From Anas platyrhynchos (Eukaryota > Chordata > Aves > Anseriformes > Anatidae), in NCBI RefSeq assembly GCF_047663525.1, contig NC_092593.1, positions 30,778,501 to 30,842,500 of the forward strand: DNA of 64,000 nt. The letters are read 5' to 3'. The position numbers were made by a program, and so were the translations under genes. Numbering within the stretch: position 1 is the stretch's first letter; each line of letters begins with the position of its first letter. Shown piece by piece: positions 1-12,499 of this stretch. The notes beneath the pieces are model-generated. The model was given only the letters and a program-made list of their open reading frames with translations, did no database searches and was not told where the DNA came from.

Positions 1-3000
1 TGACAGCAGGGAAAGCCATCCAGAAAGACGAATTCCCACTGCATGGAATGAAACTTTCTGTCATTTTGCTATTTGCTTTTGTCCCACATCAGGAAGAAAT
101 GACAAATTTTTCACTGAGTGGAAGTTCTGGTGAAATTTAGAGTCAGAAATATGGAAGCGACCTGATTGAAATGGACTGTTTCACGTTATAGTCTAAACAC
201 TGTAAAAAGTTATATTAAACATGGGTGTCAGAATGAAAGACAAGGCTAGACTAACCAACATGAGAAAGCTGGGATGAAGCTTTGGGTTTCAAACTGAGGT
301 TTTGCTGTCCAACTCTGACAAAATCAAAATTCTTCCACAAATCAAGATTTTGGCTGAATTGGAATTTACTGTTGGAAAGCTGTTCTGGGAACTTTAGCAT
401 TCTGCCCTAAACACAATTTGCTGTCACATCCATCACATCCAGCACCTCTTTGCCTTCTGCATGCCGAACTTGGGATCCTGCTTTGAGGCTGGCCATGCTT
501 GGAGCAGGAGGTTGGGCTGGAGACCTCCCCAGGTTCCTTCTGACCAACACCTTCTGACCTCAGTGATGCCAACATTTTTGGGCATGGGAAACAGAAACCT
601 TGCTAACAACTAATGGAGGAGGAAGAGGAACTGAAGAGGGGAGAAAAAGCAAGATGGTAGAAGAAATATGGATCTGAACACCCCTTTGGGAACGTGGCAG
701 CCCCAGCTGCCAGAAAGGCACAGGACCAGTGGGCTATGCACCTAATTAAGACATAGATAAGAGTCTTTAATTTTGATCTACAGCACAAGTCCTGCTGCAG
801 AGAGCTGTCCCTGAGCCCCGCAGCCGCTGGATAAATAGGTTGGGCATTTGGTGTCGTAATTCCAACAGTGCTCGGTATTGGCTCCGCTCTGTTTTATTCA
901 AAGTCAGCGGGAATTGCTGACTGCGAGCCAGCACAGCTCTCACAATCCCTTTCTCTCACTAATTACTTCTGGCTGCCGTGGAAGCCCCAAGGACTTCAAA
1001 GGGACGACACTGGATTTGCACGAGACTGTCTCTCTGGATCTTCCACCCCAGTTTCTCAGCCCATGGTGGTCCATAAGGTTTCAGAAGGGGACCCACTAAA
1101 CAACTGCAGAAAACATTAAAACGCATTATGCGTTCCCACAAAATGCACATTCCCACACACACAAAGGCAAGGAAAATGGAGAGAAATCAAAGGGCGAGAT
1201 GAACAATAGAAATGCAGCTTTTTTGACTCTTTCTTTTTGGCTGTAAATGAAAAGGCATGTGCACAAGATGGATTTTCGCTCTCCAAAAGGTGAAATGGTT
1301 CTTGCATAAAATATACAGAAGAGCATACCTTACACCAAGAGCACGAGCGGATGCTGCAGAGGTGGTCCAGGTCCCCAGGCACTGTCATGTGTCCCTAGTA
1401 ATATGCCAGACTGAAGATAGGCCACCCCAAGCCGACTTTTTCTTTCTTAAAATCATTAGCTTCTCTTCAAGGAGCTTTGTGCATGTCACACCTGAGTGAC
1501 TGCATCCCTGGCGCTTAGCCACTCCATTCCTGGGGCCAGATTTTAAGGCAAAACAGAGATGTGCTCTTTGGATGGCTCAAGGTCAGGGTGGATGGAAGCC
1601 AAGAGCCAAAAAGGAGAAATCCTGGCTCAGGTCAGGCAGAAAAAGCACGTTTTTGGTGCTTTTTTTTTGGTGAAGAGATTGAAAAAGGTGCTTCTCCTAG
1701 GGACAGGGGTGCCAGCTTGGGACAGGGGAGGTTGGGTTGAGAAGTGATGTTCTCCATGTCCCACTGTGAAACACAGCACTGAAAGCACAACAGAAGTGTT
1801 AGAGCCTTTAAAAAATATATTATTATTTATTTATTATTTTTATAGAGCATTGCCCACCTTCTCACGGCCTTTTCAGGTGGAAAACAATAACATATATATA
1901 ATATTATAATAATATAATTGAAATTTCTTTTTAAGAAAGGCTATAGAGCACACCTTCAGCACCACTGCTGTAAGCAAGCTTTCTGACGTGTCCTTAAAGA
2001 AAAAAATGAGAGGTTTGTTTTTCACCAGAGATAATCATTGAGCCATTTAGGAATAGTGAGCCTGCAGCTCTCCTGGGCAATGCCCTGCAGCAGGGGGCAA
2101 GGGAGAGATGTCTGCTTGTCCCCAAAGGCTCCTCACAGACTTGCCATTTCCACGGGGTGTCTTCAGGAGGTGGACAGGAGTAGGGCCACAGTGGTGGCTT
2201 TCCATGAGGGAAAGCCCCCAGGGTTTTCCAGCCCCAAGGCTGCATTGGCCCTTCCCAACATGGATGTGCTTTATATACCGTTTTTATAAAGCAGGGATCT
2301 TTTACAGCCAGTCAATGAGCTGATGGGATGGCTCCAGACAAAGCAAACAAATAGTAGCATTAGATTTCAGACAAATTCAAGAGCTTTTGGCCAGACTCCC
2401 CTCCTGCTTACACCAGCTGTACACTGGGCTTGCTCCATTTGCTCCACTCCCTTCCAATGCCTGGAAAAACTGAGGTTTCCACTAAACTATTAAGAAAGAG
2501 GTGAATTCAAACCAGCCAGGCTGATTTGACCGTGCTCATTTGAATGGGTTTTTAGTAACCTTCAGAGACTGGCAATTCGGGTGGTAAACCCTCTTTATGA
2601 CCTGCTATTACCTGTGCTCTGCTCAGAGGCAGCAGAACTCATTACGGGCGTAAATGGCTGGAGTGCTCCCGCGTACCAGCACAGGCAGCCTTTAATGCTC
2701 TCCCTTTTCCTGCTTCTCCGCGATAAAAATACATTACTGGCAAAAAAGAAACAAAAGCCACGGAGTTAGCTGCCAGTTTGCCTAGTGGCTTCTGTGCTTG
2801 AGGTTTTATTTTGCTGCTGGTGTCCCATGGTTGACTGCAGTAAGTGTACTTATTTTTTAGGAAGACGGCCAGTGTGGTGCACTTTCTGTTTTTTATTTAG
2901 CTGCACATTAAATGTTCCCCTTTGCCCCAGGTTTTACAAGGGATAAATTAAAGAGAGCTTTGCAAAACTGGAAACACAGAATGAAAGCAGTTGCCTGTCC

Positions 3001-3144
3001 ATCCTGTAGGGCCAAAGAAACAGCCTCAGGATCAGCCCTATGACATTAATCCAGCTCTCTGGACTTGATATAAATATGACCATCACAGATCACACAGGGC
3101 ATGGGAAGTGTAAGCATTCCTCTTGTCAAAAATCAGGGAGAAAC
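1..3144. other. intergenic, no gene seen
   Basis: Mixed-composition unique sequence. It contains an AT-rich simple stretch at about 1806-1920 (ATT/TA repeats). All open frames are short, overlap on both strands, and show no recognisable domain. Confidence 0.7.
1806..1920. repeat. AT-rich simple repeat
   Basis: Two blocks of TATTATTTATTTATT-type and TATATATAATATTATAATAA-type sequence flank about 45 bases of unique DNA. Confidence 0.8.
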
Positions 3145-3320
3145 TAAGGCTGAAAGGGACCCCAGTTCATTATTCCAGCCTCCAAACTCATGACTGGTTG
3201 GATGTCTGTGCAAGCTAATCACCTCCGGTGGTGGAGATCCCTCGATGGCCCTGCACATCCTCTCCCTGTTACAAATTTACTCTCAGATAGGAAAGGTTTG
3301 GTATCTTCACCAAGCAGAAG
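3145..3320 (-). mobile_element. possible ancient CR1/L3 remnant
   Basis: Phrases ggctgaaagggaccccagtt then cattattccagcctccaaac, then ggagatccctcgatggccct, then ctctcagataggaaaggttt follow the expected order of an antisense CR1 3' region ('ggaaaggacctcaggaggtcatctagtcca ... gattccacaacctccct ... tgacagttaggaagttt'). Divergence is high and the call is tentative. Confidence 0.4.
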
Positions 3321-6094
3321 CACCGAGGTCCCCCAGTGTCCCATCCAGCTCCTTCAGCCCTGTGGTATCACTCCAGAAAAGCTCAGCGGCCAGTCCCACG
3401 GAGGAGGCCTCCAAGGAACAGAGGCCTCCAGAGGGTTTCCAAACCACCAGGGGGTTTCCAAAGAGCCCGAGGGTCTGTTGATGTGTGGTACAGTGTCCTG
3501 GGTGTTGGGACACACACACATACACACCACCACCTTTGTTCTGCCCACCCCATCCCCAGTGCTTTAGCTCAAGGCCGTGGTGCAGCCAAAGGGCCACATG
3601 TGTTTAGCCTTGAAGGTGCATGCCAGCACCCATAGCCCACCACCACTCTCATAAACTTCGAAAACGTGTTTCTGTTTTAGGTTTTTGGACCGTGTTATGT
3701 CTGGGACAATGTAGTGTCACCTGGCTGGTGCTCTAGGAAAACACAAAAAACAGTTGTGCTTCATGGCCTGACTCCACACCCCACCTGTGCTGGAGTTTCT
3801 CTGCAGAAGTGAAAGGAGCAGATAGTTAATACCGAGAGCACCATCTGGTGGGCTGCAGGGCCAGATAACGTGGGCGGCCACAGCTGGGAGCAAGTTTGGG
3901 GCCTCAAAACCACCCAGAAGTGCATCAGGTCAGGGGCACCAAACAGCCATGGCCCACTTGGTCCGGATTCCTACAGCCACCGACTGGCAGCCTCAAGGAG
4001 AAGGTGGTGTCACCCCACAGCAGTGATCAGCAAACCCACAAAGCATGGTGTGCTCTAAGAACTGTGTGCCATGTCCTCTTGAAACCCCTCAGAGAAATCC
4101 CTAGCTGGGAAGACTGAGCTCCAGCCATAAATACCCATCCTTTCAGTGAATATGCATAAAAATCTTAAAATCAGCTGTGGCGTGCCGATGAGTTACATAG
4201 GTTTATATATGCAGGTATAGATTCCCCCCCATCTATCCATATTAAATTGACTAATTTGGGCATTACCACCCCAACAGCTTCGTCCAGAGCCCTGTGATAC
4301 CCTGCCAACAAGGCTCTGCGTTTGCTGTACTGAACAACAGTAAAAGGCGACCTTCAACAAGCAGATGAACCCGATGCACATCATACACCACTTTAAAAAC
4401 GCCAACCTTTTAATGACCCTTCAGCATAATTCCCAATCTCTCAAGTGCTTTGGGATAGGGGTATCCTCTAAGATGTTTTTGGGCTTTGCTGTGGCTCCAG
4501 CAATGTGTTCCCTGCATGCAAGCTTCTAGGAAACATGTCTTTGTAGGTGTTTGTGCAATTCCATCCACCTGGGGCCTCACCTGGAGCCCCTTTAGCCCCT
4601 GGGGGCTTTGTGCCCTCCTGCCCGTGTTGTTACCATAAAGGGAGTGGGGAGGTCTCATCCGCTCCTTCCAGCTCCTGCCTCATGTGGGCTCCTTCAGCAG
4701 CCGGTGAGGAGGCTGGCAGAGTTTGGGCTGCAGAAATAAGGGGGCTGGAGGGGGAAATGGTTTGCAAATTTATTACATCTTAATGTTCGTCTGCTGAGGG
4801 TGGCACCGCCGAGCAGGCGCTGTGATTTTCTCCGGGGCCCTGCAGAACAAGGCCTGTGATGTTCTGTAGCACACTTCCCATGAATTTTTTTGCCATTACT
4901 CACTGTGTTTCTACGCAGCCATCAAATATTTCATAGAAAAGTCTCGGGCTCCACAGCCTCGAGATCTGCTGTGTCAGCTCACCCACTTAAATCTGTCAAA
5001 CGCTTTGTGGGGAGGGGGACATGGCCACACAGAAGGGCTTCTCTCTGTTTTCCTGGGACTAAAAGAACTGCTGTCTTACATATAAGTCAATATATGCGTG
5101 CAATGACATGTTTCCAGCCTTGTGGAATCTCTCAGACCATTTCTAGCCTTTATATTATAATATTAATATATTATTATAATATTTTAAAATAATATAATAA
5201 ATAAGTATTAATAAAATAATATTATAATATATAATTAATATATTTATACTTCTTGTACCATTTACCTGTCATATTTTATTTTTACCTTCTCTTTGCACAG
5301 ATCTCAAGAAAAGAACAAATAATATCATTGATGGAGATCAAAAAGAAATCTTGGGAGGACTTGACCCTCATCCTGATCCCTGCAAGGACTTCTGCACTCC
5401 ACGAGCTCTGGCAGCCCCAAGCTGCAGTTTGGAAATTACGTAGATACATGTGCAAATCCTCCCTGGTGAGTAAAACATATAAATAAGTATAACTTATTTA
5501 TGAGATCAGTGGATGTCAGGTTGCGCACAGCTGCTCAGCTAAGTGTGATGTTCTCCTGATACACAGTCCCACCTTATTTGACTTAATAACCTGAATTAAT
5601 CTGGGCGTTGCTTGTCCATTAGTAATTTGGTCAATGTGGATTATTCAACAGCAGTGGTCGTGATGCTTTTCCATCAGCTCTCCTGTTTGTGCCCTTGATG
5701 CTTACTCTCTGTATGCTCTTCTCTCGGCTGAGGCTACATGGGAGTGGTTCCCACATTTCCACTCAAACTTTATTTCAAACAGGTGTGCAAAGGGAACATA
5801 TCAGAGAGATTTAAATAGAAGGTGAAGCAGACTGTAAATTTCCATCTACGCTTGGTCTAATTAAAGTGATGAACATACCTGAGACGGAGAATTTTGTTTA
5901 GAGTAATCCCCTTATCACAATTGTCATATGCCAGGAAATGTTGGAAACAGAATTTCTTGTTCCCTGTATTCTCGAGCAATCGCGTCTGCCATTTAAACAT
6001 CAACATTTCTCAACAGCTTTCGGTTTAGCCCACAAAGGTTTCCCACAACAGCTACAGGCTGAGTTACGAGCCCCTTACTCATACTGGTGATTAG
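3321..6094. other. intergenic, no gene seen
   Basis: Unique sequence with a short CA run (about 3511-3531). A duplicated GGGTTTCCAAA phrase near 3436-3463 is the only local repeat. An AT-only stretch lies at 5148-5252. No exon-like open frame is credible. Confidence 0.7.
5148..5252. repeat. AT-only simple repeat (TATTATAATA type)
   Basis: About 100 bases made nearly only of A and T (TATTATAATATTAATATATT and permutations). It is a likely unwinding-prone segment, with no coding content. Confidence 0.85.
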
Positions 6095-6158
6095 TTAATT
6101 CTTGGTTAATTCTTAATTAATTAGTTAATTATTTAATTCTTAATTAATTAATTAGTTG
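6095..6158. repeat. TTAATTA-rich tract next to CR1
   Basis: A repeated phrase (TTAATTCTTAATTAATTAGT occurs in slightly changed form twice) directly upstream of the CR1 copy. It contains many TAATTA homeodomain-core matches, but the simplest reading is a simple repeat that received a CR1 insertion. Confidence 0.7.
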
Positions 6159-6159
6159 G

Positions 6160-6450
6160 TCTATTCTCCCACATGCCTGGTGACAGGATGAGGGGGAATG
6201 GGCTAAAGTTGCGCCAGGGGTGTTTCAGGTTGGATGTTAGGAAGAACTTCTTTACTGAGAGGGTTGTGAGGCATTGGGATGGGCTGCCCAGGGAAGTGGT
6301 GGAGTCACCATCCCTGGAGGTCTTTACAAGATGTTTAGATGTTGAACTTAGCGAGATGGTTTAGTGGAGGACTTGTTGGTGTTAGGTCAGAGGTTGGACT
6401 CAATGATCTTGAGGTCTCTTCCAACCTAGAAATTCTGTGATTCTCTGATT
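6160..6450 (+). mobile_element. CR1 LINE 3' fragment
   Basis: A well-preserved 3' end of a CR1 retrotransposon in forward orientation. Signature pieces are GTTAGGAAGAACTTCTTTAC, GGGCTGCCCAGGGAAGTGGT, GGTTGGACTCAATGATCTT and CTTCCAACCTAGAAATTCTG. It ends in the terminal ATTCTGTGATTCTCTGA repeat typical of CR1, which has no poly(A) tail. It is 5'-truncated, as most CR1 copies are, and lies directly after an AT-rich TTAATTA tract. It is the youngest-looking repeat in the window and points to a bird genome. Confidence 0.93.
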
Positions 6451-6956
6451 TCCCAGAAGAAAAATCTCATAAGAAAACACAAGAGGTTTTCTCATAGCTT
6501 TTGTAGCTTAGCAGGTGGAAACATGCAAACAGTGCAGAAAAAAGAAAAAAAAAAAAAAAAGCCGGGTGGACCCAGCTCTCTTGTCAGTGTCAAGATCTGG
6601 TTAGTAGAAACTCCTGCTGCTGCTCTTCATGAGTAAACACCCCTGAGGGCTCAGCTGCATATAGCAAACACTCAGATAAGCTGCAGACATGACCAGAAAC
6701 ACTTGTCAGCAAGGGCCTGGGGCAGTTTTCTGAACCAGAACGTGGCTGTGGGCTTTACTTTTTGAGAGGAGGGTCACAAGATGTGTTATATTTACAAGTC
6801 AGTCCCCTCCTGAAAGAGAGGACTTGGCAGAGGCTCATCTGCCCAGCCCTACATAAAAGCCACCCCTGGGTTTGCTCTCCCAAATATAAGAGAATTAATG
6901 GAAGAAGCCAGATTTACACTCCATGCTGCTAATACAGCCCTTCTTTCTGTTACAAC

Positions 6957-6992
6957 CTTTTTTTTTTTTCTTTTTTCTTTTTTTTTTTTTCC
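6957..6992. repeat. polypyrimidine (T-rich) tract
   Basis: 36 bases of T with isolated C, with near mirror symmetry. Such tracts can adopt triplex (H-DNA) form. The Lys-rich tail of a minus-strand open frame here is an artefact of the tract. Confidence 0.85.
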
Positions 6993-7487
6993 ACATATCA
7001 TTTCTCAGTTTGTTAGAGATGCACAGGAAAATAGATGCTTGTTTAAGACCATTGGCTGATGGATGCCAACCTGTTGCAGTCCAGGCAGGCTCTGCCTCCT
7101 GCCTGCGTGCCCATGCGATGCCTCCCCAGCGGTTCCTTGCCATTGTCACAGAGGAAACCGGGAGCATAACACCGCTGGGCTGCAGTTTAATGAGCTGAAA
7201 TAGTAAAAGTCCATCATGCAGATGAGCTTTTCCCCTTCCCCCCTTTTCTGAGGGCTCTGACTCGCAGCACCTGCTTACTTCAGCAGCTGTGATTAAACGG
7301 GGAAAGAAAATGATCAGTGAGGCTTGCTTTCTTCTCCCCAAACAATACCAAAAATCTCCTGAAACTGGCATGCTCTGTACAATCTGAATCAAAACCCCGG
7401 CGGTAATAAGTGTGCCTTTGGACCCTAAGAAGTGTCCTTTGTGTGGGGTTCTCCCTGAATTTTAATAAGCTCAGCTTTCCACAAAGA

Positions 7488-7537
7488 CCCCCCCCCCCCA
7501 AAAAAAAAAGAGGAGCAGACACACACACACACACACA
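7488..7537. repeat. compound C12-A10-(AC)n microsatellite
   Basis: A run of 12 C (7488-7499) is followed by 10 A (7500-7509) and, after GAGGAGC, an AC repeat of about 10 units. Such a site is prone to slippage and sequencing error. Confidence 0.9.
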
Positions 7538-10500
7538 AAGACAAATTTCATTAGGCTCTGATCTCTGATGGGCAGCTCCTCGAAGCCCTTTCATCACAGC
7601 CATGCCCTGTTGTTGTTGTTGTGTTGTTTTGTTTTCCCCACTGAAATACAACTTGTCCCAGGAGGGCACAAAACACCAGACCGGACACCTGGACCCAATG
7701 TCATGTCCTGGCACTAAGCGAAGCGATGCTGACAAGGGGAATGGCAATTTTTTTTCCCTCCTAAAGGTGCAAAGTTGTTAATGAGGTGTCCCACACAGTA
7801 GCAGCCCGGCAAATCCTTTGATTAAAACCAGCCCACGTGGCAGAGGCTGAATTATTTGTGCTCCGTCCCTTTGAGGGATGGCAGTGGTGGGGGCTGGAGA
7901 GGGAGAGGAGAAAAAGATGAGAAATAATTTATTCTGGGCTGCGGCTCGCTTAATTTGGCAGCATGGTTTAGGCTAATGTCAAGAAATGGGAGGGGATTGT
8001 TAAATGGCACTAGAGCCTGCTTTTTTATAAAGGGAGATGCTGGCAGGAGGAATTGCTTCGAAACGCAGCATTTTGGGGAGGTGTTGGGGAGAACCCAACA
8101 GGACACCTTTCCCTGGGGTTCCTGGGCTGCGCTGCTCTCTGGCAGGACACATTTTCTACTGGGACAGGGGGACATCAGGCTGTTACTGCCCACCTCTTTG
8201 GGCCGCCTGCAGGATCCCAAGGATCCAGTCTGAAGGCTTTGGCTGTGAGCTCCCCTACAGTCACACCAAGGAGGAGAGGAAGGCTGGGCTTTCCTGCCCT
8301 CTGCACTTTGCATCTCCCGAGCTATAAATCTCCCAGTCTCTCTGTTTTATTCTCACTTTGATCACTGGGAAATTGGGTCCATTGCATGCATACGGGAAAG
8401 GCAAAGAAGGCACGAGGACTACCAAGGCTTAGAATCAAAGCAAAACCAGCACAAATAAATAAATCCTAGTGGAAGGAGGAAAACACTCAAACTATCCAGT
8501 GCGTTGCCGGAGGAGTTCATGTTTTTGGCTGGCAGCCCTCTGGAGCATTCCTGGCATAGCTGCTCCAGCCCCGGGGGTATTTCATTTTTTTGGGATCTGG
8601 GCATTTGGGGTGGGAAGGGTAAAACCAGGTCGCGGCTGTCTGGGAGCTTTTGCAATGGGTTTGGGGTCTGGAAGGGTGGTGATGAATCGGTGCGGCCCAA
8701 TCTGAGCAGCCCAGGAGCCCCAGAGCAGGACAGGGAGCCTGCAGCCTGCCGGAGGCACTGGCCCAAGGCCATTGATGGGGAATGAGCCAGGAGCCAGTGC
8801 TGGGAATGGCCAGCTGTCCGACGGGAGCAGCCGGGAAAAACAAACAGCCCCGATCTTTCTTGCCTTTGAGCATCGAGGCTCAAACATGGTTAGTGGGAAT
8901 GGAGCCCCGGTGAGTGCCAGCAGCTGCCTGTGCTTGCATCCCCCCTGGTTCCTACTGCACACTGACAAAAAGCTTTCCTGGGGCTGAATTTGCTGGCGAG
9001 GGCAGCAGCGAAGGGCACACATGCAAGCGTGTTTTTTTTTTTTTTAAATTTTCTCAGCTGGCAGGCAGTAACTCATCTGCCTGCCATCCTGCATCGCTCC
9101 TGGGGGCACTTCGGTGGAGACCCTGGGTCTCCCGGCATGGAGTTGCCTGGCTCAGATCTGTATGGATAATATGTCATGCAAACCTCGTCACATCAGCCCT
9201 CTCTAGAGCCCAGACACCAAAATAAGCAGCTCGTGGGCAGGAGAGGACAGGGGATGTCACAGCTCTGGTTCCCCAACGCTACTGGTACATGTGCTCCCCA
9301 GGGCTTGCATGGAAACTGCTTCCATGCCATGCAAAAATGTAATTGTAGACAGTCTGCCCAGTCCAGGAGGGATTCAAGGTCCTAAAAATGGGAGAAACAC
9401 CTGGGAGAAACCCCCTGCATATGGGAGCAGGGTGGCCAAGCACCACTCCAGCAAAGCCCCGATGGAGTGGTGCAGTGAGGCTTTGTCCAACCCTGAGCTA
9501 CTTAGCCCTGATTTATTTACATTACTTATATATATATATAAGAGAAAAATAAAAGCCCAGCCAGGACTGAGATCACCCTTTCCTTGTGGGGTGGGTTCAG
9601 AGTGGAGACATGTTGTCCTGCCCACGAGCCGTGCCTGGCACAGCACGCAGGGGAGCGTGGCATTTTGCCCAAATTGAACGTGCAGCCCCTTGGTGCCCCC
9701 TGGGCCATGTCCAGAGGATGCTCCCAGCAGTTTGGTGGGAGGGGAACACAGCTGCAGCCCTGAGAGGTCTTCCCAGAGGAAACTTTTTGGCCATATAGAG
9801 AAAAATGGGGGAAAAGTCTAGTAACTTCAAGTATTTCGGAGTGGGAACTTATTTTGGAGTTTCATTGGTGCAGTAAATATTTGGTCACCTAAGAGATTTC
9901 ATGCACATCATTTGTCTTTTAATTGAGCGTTTTGGCTTCATGCTGTAGCTCTTAGTGCGTGCAGATAGATTTCCCTTCCAGATCAAAAAGGAACAAAACC
10001 AGCCATGCCCCCTCGTGTTTCATGCCTGCTTACAGGTGGGCTTTTGCACACATGAATTAAATCAGGGCTGCAGCGAGTGGGGAGGTCTTAAAAGTTTGCT
10101 GTAGACTCCTTTTAGTGTGCTGATGTGTCAGAAGTGCCACCCAACTGCTAGCAGCAATCTTGCCTCATCCAGTCTGAAATCCCTTAATGGCTGCACGCAG
10201 CGCAAAGAAAACAGCAAATGCTCTCTGGTGATCTTTGGGCGAGCAGTCCTGCCTCAGACAGAGGGCCCGCAGGAGGACTTTTCCACTCAAAAGCTCATCT
10301 GGTTATTTTACCCAGTGACATCCTTTGGGCTAAGGGAAGACGGACCTCGCTCTGCAAAGGCTCAGCTATCCAGGCTGCAATAACACTGCTCTACGCGTAA
10401 CAGATAACAAGGGCTTCCAAGGCAATGAGTTTGAATGAATTTGAAAAGTTGCCCATCACTTACAAAAACAAAACTTGAGTCAAAAAGGGGAGGAAAGTTG

Positions 10501-12417
10501 TCAAATGCCTTCTTTACCTCCCTCCGTGTGACAGCACAGGCCCCTCTGTGCTGTACATGGCAATAGCAAGTCCATAAAATGTGCATTAGGCAGAGATATT
10601 TTGGGAGGAAAATCCCAGCACCAAACATCTGCTCCTCGGTTTCCCGTGGCCAAAAAGTATAGGTCAGGCTTAGCTGGAGTCGAAGTGCTTTTTACATACT
10701 GCTCCTCCAAGCAGCTCTGTGCAAGCTCAGCGTTGAGCAAGGGGAGAGTCTGCACACTTCAAATTAAACACACGCACCAGCATCAGCGCACGGGGTTTGA
10801 GTTAAAGCAAATGACGGGGTCTGGACCAGACCTCGCTCAAAAAGCTAATAAGTTTCTGCCCTGATGGCTGCCTTTGTGTTTAACGTGAAGACAATGTGCA
10901 GAAATGGCCCTTGACAGTGCACAGTTGGTACCTGTTGCCCCTCTCCGCAGCAAAGCCATCTAAAACTAACTACCTGTCCCTCCCCAGCTACCAGGCTCCG
11001 TTTTAATGGAGCCTCTGTGGGGAGGTCAAAGACTCCCCGTAGGGGAGATTATTACCGAATAAATCAGAGCAGCTCCAAGTGAGCAGCTTTTTTCCATTAG
11101 AGATCGGATATCACCAGCTCCATCCTGCTTCGCGTGCTAGGGTAAGGGGAGGCTGCAGCAAAACATGTGTTTGCTCTGCAAAACGGTGGTGGATGTGGCA
11201 TTCAAAAAAAAAATAAATAAGGTTTTTGGCCACGTGGAAGTGAATAATTTACTGAGTTTGACTTAATGATTTCGTGGGTTTGATTTTTAGAATAATTTAA
11301 ATGGGCACTGGGTGTAAACTTCTCTAAATTTCCCTCCCCTCTGCTCCATTGCAAGTTGTCTATAAAGCAATCATCCACTTGCTCATCTTTGGGAAAGGTT
11401 TATGAGAACATATTGTGGCCTTGTCTTTGCTTGTGAGCAGTTCCCTGCAGGTCTGAGCCATGTCCCTCCTTCCCCCAGCATCCCCAGGAAAATCAAAGGG
11501 TAAAAAGAAACAAAAACGCCTCGGTCCTTTGGGAAAGTCAAGGCTGGCCCAGCTTCATGGGCTCTGAGAGCTCCTGTTCTGGGAAAAATGAGGCAGGTTC
11601 AAGGATGCTGGGCATGGAAGATGAGTAAACTGGAAGAACAATAAAAGCGAGGGAACGGAGCGAAGGGCAAACAGAGTAAAAGCCGTGTGTAATGCTTCTT
11701 TGAATCATCAGAGTCCGAAAGGCTTCTAAATATAACAAATACTGAAAGCTTTAATCCTGTCCAGTATAAACAACAACAAAGAGAAATTTTTTTTCCTGCC
11801 TGGCAGAGAAGTAGGAAAAAATTCCATTCAGATCCCACAGGCAAATTAAGGACAGGACAAAATCCTGCCCCACGTGGTGGCACGGCCCTTCCTAACCCCT
11901 CGGGCTGCTCGGGGTGATGGCTCCGCTCCCCAGCTCACGCTGGGAATATCCCAGCATCTGCAGAGCTACTCCTGCTGGAAAGAGCATGCAGCAAAGCCCA
12001 CCCTATATCTTCAGCAAACCCTTTTAAGGCTGCGTCCCAAGCCAGGGATTTTGCCTTACCGAAGGAGCACAGGGCCGAGGAAATTTGCAGGGGTAACATC
12101 TGGCCGCTCGGAGCAGCTGCAATATTTTTAACTGCGTGTGGTTGTCCATGAGAACTGAAGAGACCCTGCCCCAAACAGCGTCAGCTCGGAGTTATAACAA
12201 GGTTTTTTTTCCTGTGTGAATGGGAAACACAACTCGAGCAAAGGGGATGGCGGTGTGTGGCCCAGGGCGGGGTGAAGCACTGCTGAAACCATGGAGGGGA
12301 TGAGGCATTGAGTATCTTAGTCCCAAAATCTCTGTTTTGGGGCCGGGTTCTGTGACCCCGATCAGTAATGAGATGTCTGTCCTCCTCGTGCAGTGGGTGG
12401 CATTAGGTACCAGCATG

Positions 12418-12491
12418 AAACACGTTGTGCTTCTGCAGGGGGACACCTTGTCCTGTAAAGGGACACGTTGTCCACTTGGGACATGTTATCC
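12418..12491. promoter_or_regulatory. array of steroid-receptor-like palindromes (ACAnnnTGT)
   Basis: Four palindromic units in 72 bases: ACAcgtTGT (12420-12428), GGACAcctTGTCC (12441-12453), GGACAcgtTGTCC (12461-12473) and GGACAtgtTATCC (12479-12491). Units 2 and 3 have perfect 5-base arms around a 3-base spacer, matching the RGnACAnnnTGTnCY pattern bound by GR, AR, PR and MR; unit 4 has one mismatch. Spacing is about 18-23 bases (close to two helical turns). It could be a receptor-bound enhancer or a chance product of a small degenerate tandem repeat. Confidence 0.45.
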
Positions 12492-12499
12492 ATCCATGG

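Larger units (their letters stand above)
6451..12410. other. intergenic, no gene seen
   Basis: Mostly unique DNA. Visible low-complexity pieces: A-run at 6547-6560, a polypyrimidine tract at 6957-6992, a C12-A10-(AC)n cluster at 7488-7537, a GTT repeat near 7609-7625, and a TA run near 9529-9541. Many antisense/sense overlapping open frames of 60-165 codons lack any family signature and are rejected as coding. Confidence 0.7.

Noticed and set aside
6895..7392. 165-codon minus-strand open frame ending in a Lys-rich tract
   Set aside because: The Lys run is the translated polypyrimidine tract; the rest has no domain.
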